Position numbers and translations under genes: made by a program. This document shows, in pieces, positions 34,670 to 45,214 of a DNA stretch of 64,000 nucleotides. Position 1 is the stretch's first letter. The number at the start of each line of letters is the position of its first letter. The DNA is from Hemerocallis citrina. Lineage: Eukaryota > Streptophyta > Magnoliopsida > Asparagales > Asphodelaceae. Where the stretch lies: positions 201,805,173 through 201,869,172 of the forward strand of contig CM030366.1 of the NCBI GenBank assembly GCA_017893485.1, in the 5' to 3' direction. The notes beneath the pieces are model-generated. The model was not told where the DNA came from and made no database searches. It saw only the letters and a list, made by a program, of their open reading frames with translations.

Positions 34670-35760
34670 GATCAAGCATGATCGATCGATCGGACGACTA
34701 AGATCGAAGATCAAGATCAAGATCAAGATGATGATCACAATCGCAATGATCAAAAGAGATCCGATGGTCGAGATCAAGATCTTGATGATGATGGAGACGA
34801 TGATCACGATCGCGATTATCAACGATCGGACGGCCTAAATCCAATGGCTTGGTGATGATCAAGACCAGGATCAAAACCAAGGGGGACATGATCATGATGA
34901 TCAAGATGATCAGAGAATCGGATAGGCAGGATTAAGAGATCAAGATCTGATCGAATGTACGGCCCACAATCCACACGATCAAAACCCATGATTAACCATA
35001 ACGGTGCTTCGGTTGTGCTGCGGTCGTCGACTGGAGGGGCACAACAGTGACGGAAAGTTACTACAGAGGGCACGGCAAGGCTGTCGTCGGCGAGACGGAC
35101 GGCGAGGAGTGCTGGGGGTGCCGCCGCAGGTGGCTGCAGAGGTGCTGCATGGGGACAGTGCGACTGGCTGCATCGTCGACAGGGGCGCAGCGCAGGGGAG
35201 AGGCGGAGGCACTGGCTGTCGTGGCGTGACTGGCGAGGCTGCCATCGCTGTGGAGAGGTCGCGAGGTGCACCAGGGGGTCGTCGTAGGCCTGGCACGACG
35301 CTGCTGTGGTGGTCGCGACAGTGTAGGGAGAGGGCAAAGTACAGGGTGCAGTTGCTGGTGCAGGTCGGCGGAGGACGGCAGGTTGAATGGGGTGACGGCG
35401 CTGCGGCGGCTGTGCTGCATCGCAGAGGGAAGGCCAGTGGCTGCTGATGCGCTGCGCGTCGGGATAGGGAGGATGCGCACAGGGAGGAAGGTGGGTCGCG
35501 AGCTTAGAAGAAGACGGCGCTAGGGGTTTGGAGGTGGAAGAAAGAGATAGCAGCTAGGGTTGGGTTTGCACAGGAATTAGGGTAGGGTAGGGTAGGTTTA
35601 AGTTTAAATAGAATGGGATATTGGGTTGGATATGTTAACGGGTTTTGGGTAGTTATGTGGATTTGGGTGTATAAATGGGTTTGGGTTTAGTAATAGGGTA
35701 ATGGGTAATTGGGTTTGGAATAAATGGGTTTTAAAAATCCAATAAAAAATATATACAATT
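34670..35760. other. Element C continued: GATC-rich, GC-rich and G-rich segments
   Basis: 34670-34980 is GATCAAGATCAAG-rich; 34990-35530 is GC-rich with open stretches on both strands but no known motif; 35570-35740 is rich in GGGTTT, GGGTA and TGGGTTTGG words. No gene supported. Confidence 0.45.
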
Positions 35761-35765
35761 AGAGA

Positions 35766-35767
35766 AA

Positions 35768-35806
<39 letters not shown>
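35766..35806. repeat. (AAT)n microsatellite
   Basis: About 13 perfect AAT units inside element C, followed by AT-rich unique sequence to 36039. Confidence 0.9.
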
Positions 35807-35808
<2 letters not shown>

Positions 35809-36039
35809 GATCAATAATAATATAGTAACAAAATAAATCAATTTGTGTACATCAAATTAATACTCAAATACTACTAAATACAATGGAAATAGATTTTCAA
35901 TTCAACAGTCAAATATAATAATATTAAAAACAATAATAATAATTTTGATATACATATCAAAATGAGATTTGAGATAAACAAGTTTAATAAAATTCAAATA
36001 GTAATAAAATAAGATACAAATAGCCGGTCACTTAGAAAA

Positions 36040-36178
36040 TCTCTACTACTATAATGGGAGAAGGCCTTAGTGTAATTTGTCCTTCTACCAACCCGTGCAA
36101 CACGCGTGCATGAATTTTTACTTTTAAAAATAAATATATGTATTTATTAAGCCGTGCAACGCACGTGTAAATTACTAG
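36040..36178 (+). mobile_element. 139-bp non-autonomous Helitron
   Basis: 5' end TCTCTACTACTATAATGGG and 3' end ...TTACTAG with the short hairpin CGTGC-AAC-GCACG about 10 bases before the terminal CTAG. It is flanked by A on the left and T on the right, the Helitron A|T target, with no duplication. It has no coding capacity and sits in element C. Confidence 0.75.
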
Positions 36179-36329
36179 TAAACATTAAAGCTAAAATATA
36201 CTACTATTCGAAGAAAATTCAATTTCCGGTTCGAGAAGATTTTAAATAGAAGGTACAATTCGAGTTTAAATTAATACTAAATTTATAATAAATCAAAATA
36301 CAAAAAATTTCAGAAAATATGTATCTAGG

Positions 36330-36606
36330 GAAGCAGGGGTTACAGCTTGGCTGGCCGAGTCGCGTTGGGGTGGCGGCCTTTGATCGGCACGACTGAGCTC
36401 CGATTCCCGCTATCGGGATGGGTGCCTGGGATGGTTCGGGACCGAGTTGGAAGCGGCCCCTCCCCTAGTTCGGCTGGCTTATCGGTTCTGGATATGCCGA
36501 CGTAGGTCGGTCGCGACCAAGCGGGAAGCGGCCGGCCCGGGTTCGCCGTTGACCCTCGGATGATTGGATCCATAAGTGTCGGCAGGGATGTCCTGGGCAG
36601 GAGCAT
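36330..36606 (-). pseudogene. Element A gag, N-terminal part
   Basis: Minus-strand reading starts at ATG (36604-36606), about 130 bp after the PBS, and gives a Pro/Arg/Ser-rich segment of about 88 residues before a TAA at the C insertion point. Joined across C, the frame runs on into the capsid part ending at 25907. Low-complexity N-termini are usual in Tat gag, and this one has no recognisable motif by itself. Confidence 0.6.
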
Positions 36607-36713
36607 CCGGACGACGTGCAGAGGTAACGGCTCTTCTGGCCTTTGGTGCCATTTTAGAGCTCGGAATGAGGGGATGACGTCAAGGGTCGGGGTCAGGCTG
36701 GGGTCAGTATCGA

Positions 36714-36738
36714 GGGGTTCCTACAGACAGTGCCAACC
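36714..36738 (-). promoter_or_regulatory. Element A primer-binding region
   Basis: Minus-strand GGTTGGCACTGTCTGTAGGA follows the 5' LTR end. Element B has GATTGACGCCGTCTGTGGGA in the same place. The shared TTGRCRCYGTCTGTRGGAA-like core differs from the initiator-Met PBS of element F and is the kind seen in Tat elements. Confidence 0.7.
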
Positions 36739-37237
36739 TGATGCAGTTTATTTTTGGGGAGTGGCTGCACCAGGTGTGAGTTCTCTCAATTTGTTTTTTT
36801 GCGGAAGTCTCGGTACCGGCTATACGCTCGACCCTTGGATTGGAACGGCTCGGGGATAGCGGGAGTGAAGTGGAGGACGGATGCTCGGCTCGAATCCTAG
36901 TAGCTCGGCTCGGATCTGAGCGGCTCGGCTCAGTCTCGTGTATCTGCATTCAGCCTAGGAACACCGGAAGAGATCTCGGTGGCAGGTCCTCCGACGGTCT
37001 AGTTAGTTACTGAAGAGCAACAGAAGCTAGAACTTTAGAGGCAAAAGATTGATTACCTAGTGAGGGAGGAGAGGGCCTGGTATTTATAGGAAGGCACAAA
37101 CGGGTCTGGACCCGTTTGCCCATGGGCCTGACGTGGCAGAAGCCCATGGGGCTTAGGGCTGATCTGATAATCAGGGGTGAGCAGTTTTTGAGGGGATCCG
37201 GTGGCCTTGGAGAGGCCACGTCATCTGACCCATATCA
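36739..37237 (-). repeat. Element A 5' LTR
   Basis: 499 bp, TGATGCAG...CATATCA on the plus strand. Minus-strand TATAAATA at 37081-37088. Contains a local duplication (GGCTCGGCTCGGATCTGAGC type, near 36900-36930) that is absent from the other LTR. Confidence 0.93.
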
Positions 37238-37267
37238 ACATATCAAGTTACAGTTATTTTTTTTGAT

Positions 37268-37742
37268 CCGAGATACATGAATCTAGTCATTCTCAATAAG
37301 TAGCAGTGAAAAGTATTTCAACCAAATTGTGAAGGTTACCAGGATTTTATTCACTCTTACCTCTTAGGAAAGGGGATGCAGAGATTTGGATTCCGATCGG
37401 GTCCTAAAGTATCTTGGTTTTGGATAGGAGTAGCCAACACCTATGACCTGTTTCATAGTTGTATAACATTTCTTATTGGCAATGGCTTGATGACCAGATT
37501 TTGGTGGGACAAGTGGTGCGGAGATTACTCTCTTTGAGAGTTATTCCCTAATCTTTTTGAGCTAGCCTCACAACCTAACATTACAGTGACCAAAATTTGG
37601 AAGCGTGGAGTTTGGAGACTCTCCTTCATATCGCGACTCAATCCAGATTCCCTATTAAGACTAGGGGCTTTGCAATCCTACATTGGTCAATCGGGGTTAA
37701 ATGTTCTCCAGGTCCAGACCGGAAAGCATGTGGATTGGAGAA
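37268..37742 (+). mobile_element. LINE 2, left half (5'-truncated)
   Basis: Aligns with LINE 1 from about 6996 to 7450: MNLVIL, FGFRSGPKVSWFW, IGNGLMTRFWWDKWCGDYSL and SQPNITVTKIWKRG are all readable, with stops inside. A candidate target duplication is AGTTATTTTTTTTGAT (37252-37267) against 63610-63625, 14 of 16 identical. It is cut by element B at 37743 and continues at 62721. Confidence 0.85.
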
Positions 37743-38026
37743 TGTTGCTACTTATTTCTGTGCGGGAGCAAACAGATACGTGAATTCTTTAATAAAAACA
37801 GTAAAGATCGAACCTTTGCTACTCGTCGATTTTGACCGCAAAAAAGTTTTGACTCTGGAATCTGATCGTTAGGAATGGCTGAGATCGCTCCTCTGGACAT
37901 GCAAACAAGTCTTAAACACCGGGGGTGGCACCGGCGATAGACCTTCCGATGCCCAATTCAGAAACTCGAAGATATTGTGGTTTTTTAGAGCGGAGTTGTT
38001 AGTTGCCTTGTTTCTGAGGAGGTCTC
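37743..38026 (-). repeat. Element B 3' LTR, part 1
   Basis: Begins TGTTGCTACTTATTTCTG and matches 62039-62320. It ends with GTCTC (38022-38026), the left copy of the target duplication made by copia F. Confidence 0.9.
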
Positions 38027-39428
38027 TGTTGATTCTTGGTTTTGATGACTACAACACAATACAAAGTTTTTCTACCACATATCTCTTGCGGAGTGTATCA
38101 AAGTCAATACCATGATAAAATACACAAAGGCAACACAATCTGATGAAGCTTTCAAGAGTAATTGATCAAGCTTCAAGACATCAAGACAAAGGCTCAAGCT
38201 CAAGACAAAGACTCAAGTTCAAGACAAGATTCAAAGTACTTCAAATGTTTAAACAAAGTATCTTGTAATATTGCATTTTTAATTCTTTGAGTCTTAGAAA
38301 CTTTTAATAGCCTTGTCACACACACACTCACACATACTTTAAATAATTTGAGTGTTTTACAAAATCAAAATGTCAAAACAAGCTTGAATAAGTTTAGCTG
38401 TATGAGTATCAGTCGATCGCTCCTTGGAACCAGTCGACTGTCATAGTACGAAACTGCCTGAAATCATACAAGCTCTGGCCAGTTGACTCATTAGGGCAAC
38501 CCAGTCGACTGTTCAAGCCGTTTCGACAGCTTTCTGAATTTAAAACTTGTTTTTTCAAATTCAAAACTTTTATATCCGTTTTATTACGGTTTATGGAACT
38601 GTTTTATAACGTTCCTTGATTCTTACTCTATAAATAGAGTATAGGAATCATGTGGAAAAGGTTCCGAGCATTCTTTAACTTTCAAGTCTTTTGTTTTCAA
38701 TAAGAACAAGTGTTTCAAAAGCATACAAACTCTATAAGACTTGGTTCTCTGAATTGCAGTCTAATATAACATTGATTTCGTTTTAGACTGAATTCAGAAG
38801 TTTACCTAATAGCCACTATACAAAAGCACTATCATATACAAGGCTATAGGTTGTTGTAAACTCAATTTTTGTTGTTATTTTCACTCTCGGGTTGTGAGAG
38901 TGGTCCTCTCGGTTGGAGAGTAGGACTCTTGGTTTTAGAGTCAGTTTCACTCTAGGGTATAGAGTGGGTTTGCTCTCTTTAGTAGTGAGAGAGGTCTACG
39001 GATTTGACATTGTTGTTGTCAAAAGCCGTATAGTATTCTTGTACTTTTTCAAGAACAGTGAAAAATCTCAAGTGGGTTGCTTGGGGACTGGAAGTAGGTC
39101 GGGAGGACCGAACCAAGATATATCGTTGTGTTTGGCTGTGATTGACTCTCTGTGGTTGTATTCTCTCAACTTACAATTTCAATTTCTCTGAGTTTTATTT
39201 CAAAATTTTGTCTGGTAAGTTGACTGGTTTTCTGCTGTAAGTCGACTAATCAGACTTGTAACTCTTCAGTAAAATACTCTTCTTATCTGACGCAACTATC
39301 GACTGTATATCTATTTTCAGTCGACTTAATAGTATGAAAAGTTCAAGTTTTTAATTAATATTTAAACAACACTATTCACTCCCCCCCCCCCCTTCTAGTG
39401 TTATTTGCCTTGCCTACAGGATCCAACA
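38027..39428 (+). repeat. Element F 5' LTR
   Basis: 1402 bp, TGTTGATTCTTGG...GGATCCAACA. TATA box TATAAATA at 38629-38636. Contains perfect CAGTCGACTG at 38431 and 38502 and several near matches. The other LTR lacks about 27 bp present here near 38470-38500. A C-run near 39384 differs in length between the LTRs. Confidence 0.95.
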
Positions 39429-39430
39429 CT

Positions 39431-39442
39431 TGGTATCAGAGC
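39431..39442 (+). promoter_or_regulatory. Element F primer-binding site (initiator-Met tRNA type)
   Basis: TGGTATCAGAGC two bases after the 5' LTR is the textbook plant copia PBS, complementary to the 3' end of initiator methionine tRNA. Confidence 0.93.
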
Positions 39443-39455
39443 CTGGTTGAGTGCA

Positions 39456-41271
39456 ATGGCATCTACTTCAAATGCATGCCAATACCATAAAGACCAATCC
39501 ACACAAAGGCCACCCCTATTCGATGGAACAAACTATAACGATTGGAAATGTAGAATGGAGATCTACCTTCAGTCCATTAACTATGAGATCTGGAACATGA
39601 CTGAGACAGAATTCACCGCTCCTACAATTCCCAATGCACAATGGAACGATGACATGAAGAGCAACACAATGAATAATGCAAAGGTGATGAATGCTTTATT
39701 ATATGCACATACCAAAGAGGAGTCAATCGTGTGTCAAATGCAACAACGGCTCATCAAACTTGGCGAACACTCAAGGTAACTCATGAAGGTACTAATAAAG
39801 TTAAAGAATCTAATATATCTGTTCTTGTTCACAGATTCGAGATGTTCCGTATGAAGGAGAACGAGAATGTGTCGGACATGATAACGCGGTTCACGGACAT
39901 TACAAACTCTCTTGTGGCCCTTGGAAAGACGTACTAGTAAGCAGAAATGGTGAGGAAAGTTCTTCATGCCCTAACCCCCGAATGGGAGAAGAAGACCACC
40001 GCCATAGAAGAAGCCAACGATTTAACACAACTCTCTCTTGAGAATCTTGTGGGAAATCTTATGGCATACGAAGTACAACTTGAAGAACGCAAGAAGGATC
40101 TAGAACCTCAACAAGCAAAGAAGAAGACACTCGCTTTCAAGGCCATGTCAGATTCCGAAGATGAAGAAGAAGATGAAGAAGAAATAGCCATGTTCACTAG
40201 AAAGTTCAAGAAATTTTATGAAAAGGTAAATTTAATTCCAAGTTTAAAGATACTAATAAACTTCCCACTTGTTTCAAGTGTAACAAGACAGGTCATATGA
40301 AGAAGGATTGCCCATTAGAAAATGTGAAATCAAAAGGGAAGGCTCCCAACTTCAAGAAGGACAAGTACGCAAAGAGCAAGTATATGAAGAACAAGAAGGC
40401 ATATCAAGTAACTTGGGATGATAGCGACTCGTTATCGGAAGAAGAGAATGAGGAGTCAAACGAAGTAGCGAACGTATGTTTCATGGCTACACAAAACGAT
40501 GTAAGTGAAAACTTTGATTCAAATGACTTATTAGATTCTTTCAATAAAGTTTTTCAAGAACTTAAGAAAGAGAAAATTAGAGTTAAAAATTTAGAGAAAG
40601 TCAATCAAATACTTTCTCAAGAAAATATTGACTTAAATATTGAAGTCAAATCTTTAAATTCTCGACTTTCAAATTTGGATGTAGATCTTGTATCTCTTAA
40701 GAAAAATTATGAAGAGATATCCAAGAATGTATGTCAATTTAACAAAGAAAATGAGAATTTAAATAAAGTTCTCCAAAATCAAGTTCAATTTAATAAAAGA
40801 TTTGGACTTAGTTTTCAAAAGACTCTTGAAAAACATCATTCTTCTAAGAATACTAGTAGTAATAAGACTGATTCTATTTCCAGTGTGAAGAACAAATTAT
40901 ATGAGTTTTTTGAGAAACCAAAAACTATTGTTTTTCATAAAAATAGTAATTCTGTAGTTCAGACCAGTCGACTGAACCCTAATGTCAGTCGTCTGTCTAG
41001 AGGTTTGGAGTCTTATTCAAAGAGACGAAAACTTCAGATAAGTCGACCTATTTCACCTCCCAGTCGACTGACTTCTCATAACAGTCGACTGAAAGGTACA
41101 ATAAAGTCGACTGGACAGACTAAAAACATTTGGGTTCCAGTCAACCTGAGTCTAAACGATAAAATTACTTATATAAATTCTTATGTTCTTAATGTATGTA
41201 ATTCTGTAAATTATATTCTTACTTTTGGTGGTAAATCAAACTCACTTTGGGTTTGGTTTCCCAAAAACTAA
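39456..41271 (+). pseudogene. Element F gag, broken
   Basis: ATG 39456 lies 14 bases after the PBS. N-terminal part with RPPLFDGTNYNDWKCRMEIY; then UBN2-like copia capsid (FEMFRMKENENVSDMITRF); Glu/Asp-rich linker; CCHC knuckle CFKCNKTGHMKKDC at 40270-40311; then a Lys-rich and coiled-coil-like tail (about 40540-40800) typical of SIRE gag. The tail after 40960 encodes repeated Ser-Arg-Leu because AGTCGACTG motifs fall in frame. Breaks: a frameshift near 39750, TAG at about 39935, and a frameshift near 40230. From 40297 the frame is open to 41271. Confidence 0.87.
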
Positions 41272-41329
41272 TCCCTTTCGGACCCAATGAAAATGGTACC
41301 ATATTCACAATGCTTATTTTATAGGTACC

Positions 41330-44300
41330 TAAAAGTGAACGTTGGATACTTGATAGCAGATGCTCCAAGCATATGACTGGTCATGCTAATCTTCTTTCTT
41401 CCATACAAGAGATAGATGGAGGAACAGTCACATTCGGTGACAACAACAATGGGAAGGTTATTGGAATAGGCACGGTCGGTAAGAACACTACCCCTACTAT
41501 AGAAGAAGTATTTCTAGTTAGCGGATTAAAGTATAATCTGTTAAGTATTAACCAACTTTGTGATAAGGGACATAAAATTATTTTTGAAAAAGATGCATGT
41601 TTAATATATGATTCATCTATACAAAATGTTATTTTTCAAAGTTTTAGAAAAAACAACATTTATGAGTTATGCTTAAAAACAAATAAATTTTCTAATAATT
41701 TTTGTTTAGTAGCTTCTAACAATGATTCTTGACTTTGGTATAAGAGATTTGGCCATGTAAATATGAAAAATATTGCTAAATTGTCTAAATACAACCTAGT
41801 TAAAGGACTGTCAAGACTATCTTTTAAGAAAGATAAGTTATGTGATGCATGTCAACTAGGAAAACAAGTCAAATCTACTTTTAAGACAAAAAGAGTGATT
41901 TCTACTAGTAGGACTCTCGAATGAATCCATATGAATTTATTTGGTCCTACTAGAGTCGCTTCTTTAAATAAAAATAGATATGTATTTGTTTTAGTAGATG
42001 ATTTTTCAAGATTTAAATGAGTTTTCTTTTTTAAACATAAATATGATGCCTTTGAAAAATTTGCAAATTTCTGCAAACGAATTCAAAATCAAAAATCTCT
42101 AACCATCGTCACTATTAGAAGTGATCATGGTCAAGAATTTGAGAATGAAACATTTTCAGAAAATTGCAAAAAGAATGGTATAACACATTCATTTGCATTT
42201 CCTAGGGCTTCACCACAAAATAGAGTGGTCGAAAGAAAGAATAGGACATTGCAAGAGTGTGCACGTACTATACTTATTGAAAGTAATTTGCCTAAGTACT
42301 TCTGGACTGAAGCTGTTTCTACAGCATGTTATGTTTTAAATAGAATATTGATTAGGCCTAAGCTTAAGAAAACTTGTTATAAACTATTCTATGAAAGAAT
42401 TCCTAAAGTATCATATTTTAAAATATTTGGATGTAAGTATTTCATATTAAATACTAAAGATAATTTAGATAAATTTGATGCTAGATCTAATGAAGGTATC
42501 TTCATTGGATACTCAAATAGAAGTAAGGCATATAGAATTTTCAATAAGTCAACTTTGACTATTGAAGAATCTATGCATGTTTCATTTGATGAATCCTTGC
42601 CTTCATCTACTGTTATTAAAGATGATAAAATTGAATCATCACCTTTAAATAACGTTATTAAATCACTAGAGCAAACTACTCTAGACAAGTCGATTGATAA
42701 GAATCTCAAGTCGACTGATGTGAATCAGTCAGCTGATGGACTTGTTAAGTCTACTGATCCTGTTGTGATGACTCAAACTTTACCAAAAGTATTTGTTGAA
42801 GTTAGAGATCATCCTCATGACTTAATAATTGGTGACATTTCATGTGGTATTCAAACAAGATCTCATGTTAACATGATTTCTCATACGGCTTTCTTGTCGG
42901 ATTTTGAACCGAAGAATATACAAGAAGCTTGTGAGAATGAATTTTGGATGAATGCAATGCAAGATGAACTTAACCAATTTATAAGAAATGATGTATGGGA
43001 TCTAGTTCCATGACTTCCTGATCATACTATAATTGGTACTAAATGGGTATTTAAGAATATGTTAGATGAATCAGGACAAGTCGTTAGGAACAAGGCTAGA
43101 TTAGTTACTCAAGGATATAATTAAGAAGAAGGAATCGATTTTGATGAAACATATGCTCATGTTGCTAGACTAGAATCAATTAGAATCTTATTATCTTTTG
43201 CGTGTTTTACGAATTTTACACTTTTTCAAATGGATGTTAAAAGTGCTTTCTTGAATGGATTTATTAAGGAAGATGTTTATATTAAGCAACCAACCGGTTT
43301 CGAACATGAACAATTCCCAAACCACGTTTTTAAATTGAAAAAGGCTTTATATGGTCTTAAACAAGCACCTCGTGTTTGGTATGATCGGTTAAAAACTTTT
43401 CTCTTAGAAACTGGTTTTGAGATAGGTAAAGTAGATACTACCTTGTTTATAAAAAAAATAGAGACAGATATTCTAATCATACAAATATATGTAGATGGCA
43501 TAATTTTTGGATCTACTAATAGTAATCTCTGTCAAGAGTTTGCTAATACCATGAAAAATGAGTCTGAGATGATGGGTGAACTCAATTATTTTCTTGGACT
43601 ACAAATAAAGCAGTCACAAAATGGCATATTTATTAATCAAGAAAAATATGCTAAGGAATTACTCAAACGGTTTGTCATGGATAGCACTAGTAGTAAGATC
43701 ACACCTTTGGCTACCACTACTAAACTTGACAAAGATGATTTAGGTAAGAGTGTCGATCAAAAATTCTATTGAGGTATGATTGACTCACTATTATATATAA
43801 CTGCTAGTACACCAGATATTATGTTTAGTGTATGTTTGTGTACTAGATATCAGTCGAATCCCAAAGAATCTCACTTAAAAGCTGTGAAACGTATTTTAAG
43901 ATACATTAAAGGCACGTCTGAATATGGTTTGTTTTATCCACGCACCAATAATTTTCAACTTTTGTCGTATATTGACGCTGATTTTGCTGGTAGTAAAACT
44001 GATCGTAAAAGTACTAGTAGAACTTGTCACTTTTTGGGACATTCATTAGTATCTTGGTGCAGTAAAAAGCAAAATTCGGTATCCCTATCTACTACAGAAG
44101 CTGAATATATTGCTGCAAGTTTGGCTTGTGCCCAAATTTTATAAATGAAACAAACTTTATTAGATTATGGTATTTCATTTTCAAAACCTACTATAATGTG
44201 TGATAATACTAGTACTATTAATCTATCTAAAAATCCGGTTCAACACTCACGTACAAAACATATTGATATTCGACATCATTTTCAACGTGATCATGTTTTA

Positions 44301-44402
44301 AAGGGAGATATAACTTTGGATTTTATTTCTACTGATAAACAAGTAGCAGATATATTTACCAAACCACTTAAGAAAGACACTTTTATCAACTTTAGAAGAT
44401 AA
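41330..44402 (+). pseudogene. Element F pol: protease, integrase, RT, RNase H; stops but no indels
   Basis: One reading frame over 3 kb. The protease motif reads DSR instead of DSG at 41352-41360. GAG-pre-integrase zinc finger HVNMKN..CDACQLGKQ; integrase core IHMNLFGPT, SDHGQEFENETF and VVERKNRTLQE; RT with NKARLVTQGY, FQMDVKSAFLNG, KALYGLKQAPRVWYDRL and, in place of YVDD, YVDG at 43488-43499; RNase H DADFAGSKTDRKSTS and STTEAEYIAAS. Stops at 41730, 41922, 42018, 43011, 43122, 43770 and 44142, all in frame with no frameshift. Loss of the second catalytic Asp means RT is dead even apart from the stops. Confidence 0.95.
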
Positions 44403-45212
44403 CTAGGAATTTGTTGTTTTCATGACGTATCTTGAAAATTTATTTTGTTTAAGTCGACTTAAACGTCTTTTTCATTCGACTTATAAAATATTTTTTTTGT
44501 CCATATTTTGGCTGAATTTTGTGTTATGGACAGTCGACTGTTTTAGTAACCAGTCGACTGACAGAAGTTTTACTTGATGTTTCGTTTGGTTTTAATTTTC
44601 TCTCGACTAAGTCGACTGATATAAAAAACAGTCGACTGTCGCGACATTAGTTTGGTTTTTCTGATTCCAAATCGTCACTTAACTGAGGCATCTCTCTTTC
44701 TTACTTTTACCCATTGATGGATCTTAACTGTCCATTCCTAACTAGTCTTCATCTCAGCCGTCTACCTAATGTAAAAACCCTAAATCTCTTACCCCTCTTT
44801 CACTTTCATTTTTTCTCTTAAGAAGATTCAAGTCGACTGCCCATTTCCAGTTCTTGGCGATTTCGACTTGCTGCTCTTGGCTTGAAGATTTCCATCCAGA
44901 TCTACTTTTACCTATTGATGGATCTTAACCGGCCATTCCTAACTAGTCTTCATCTCAGCCGTCTACCTAATGTAAAATCCCTAAATCTCTTACCCCTCTT
45001 TCATTTTCATTTTTTCTCTCAAGAAGATTCAAGTCGACTGCCCATTTCTAGTTCTTGGCGATTTCAACTTGCTGCTCTTGGCTTGAAGATTTCCATCCAA
45101 ATTTGAGTTCTTTTAGTGTCTCTTGAAGCTATTTGGGTTCTTTATCTTGTTGTTGGGTAACTCTCTCTCTCTCTTGATCTCTCAATCTTTTTCAAGTTTC
45201 CTAGTTTTTCAA
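44403..45212 (+). repeat. Spacer of element F with a 204-bp tandem duplication
   Basis: 44403-44680 carries seven CAGTCGACTG-like motifs. Then a block starting TTTTACCCATTGATGGATCT is repeated directly (about 44703-44903 and 44906-45105), about 95% identical, each copy ending GCTTGAAGATTTCCATCCA. 45106-45212 is a CT-rich leader before the env-like ORF, with a possible 3' splice site near 45200. Confidence 0.85.
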
Positions 45213-45214
45213 CA

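Larger units (their letters stand above)
25908..36329. mobile_element. Element C: unclassified insertion in gag of A
   Basis: About 4.8 kb of its own sequence (25908-29149 and 34670-36329), interrupted by chromovirus D and a Helitron. GAAGC stands on both sides (25903-25907 and 36330-36334), and joining the flanks keeps the gag frame apart from one TAA, which supports a 5-bp target duplication. However, the ends are CTAG... and ...CTAGG, not TG...CA. An alternative is that the minus-strand TGTAACCCCTGC at 36330-36342 is the real LTR start and the left end has been lost. No polymerase, integrase or transposase motif is visible. It has GATCAA-rich and GC-rich segments. It may be a degraded solo LTR. 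Confidence 0.55.
8405..37237 (-). mobile_element. Element A: Tat-lineage Ty3/gypsy retrotransposon
   Basis: LTR retrotransposon read on the minus strand: 5' LTR 36739-37237, PBS, gag, protease, RT, RNase H, integrase (ending 17852), then a very long 3' internal region with an antisense accessory gene and tandem repeats, PPT and 3' LTR 8405-8878. ACATA flanks both ends (8400-8404 and 37238-37242), a perfect 5-bp target duplication. The long 3' internal region with an antisense ORF is the architecture known for Grande and other Tat elements. Two large insertions interrupt it: solo LTR G in RNase H and element C in gag. By eye the LTRs are about 90% identical, so the insertion is fairly old. Confidence 0.93.

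Noticed and set aside
28410..35540. Tandem or inverted pair between the two GATC-rich blocks around element D
   Set aside because: Composition is alike, but I could not align the blocks; the likeness comes from GATCAA words.
35570..35740. Telomere-like sequence
   Set aside because: GGGTTT and GGGTA words occur, but no run of perfect TTTAGGG units; it is a G-rich part of element C.
39431..39442. tRNA gene at TGGTATCAGAGC
   Set aside because: Only the 3' end complement is present, next to an LTR; it is a primer-binding site, not a tRNA gene.
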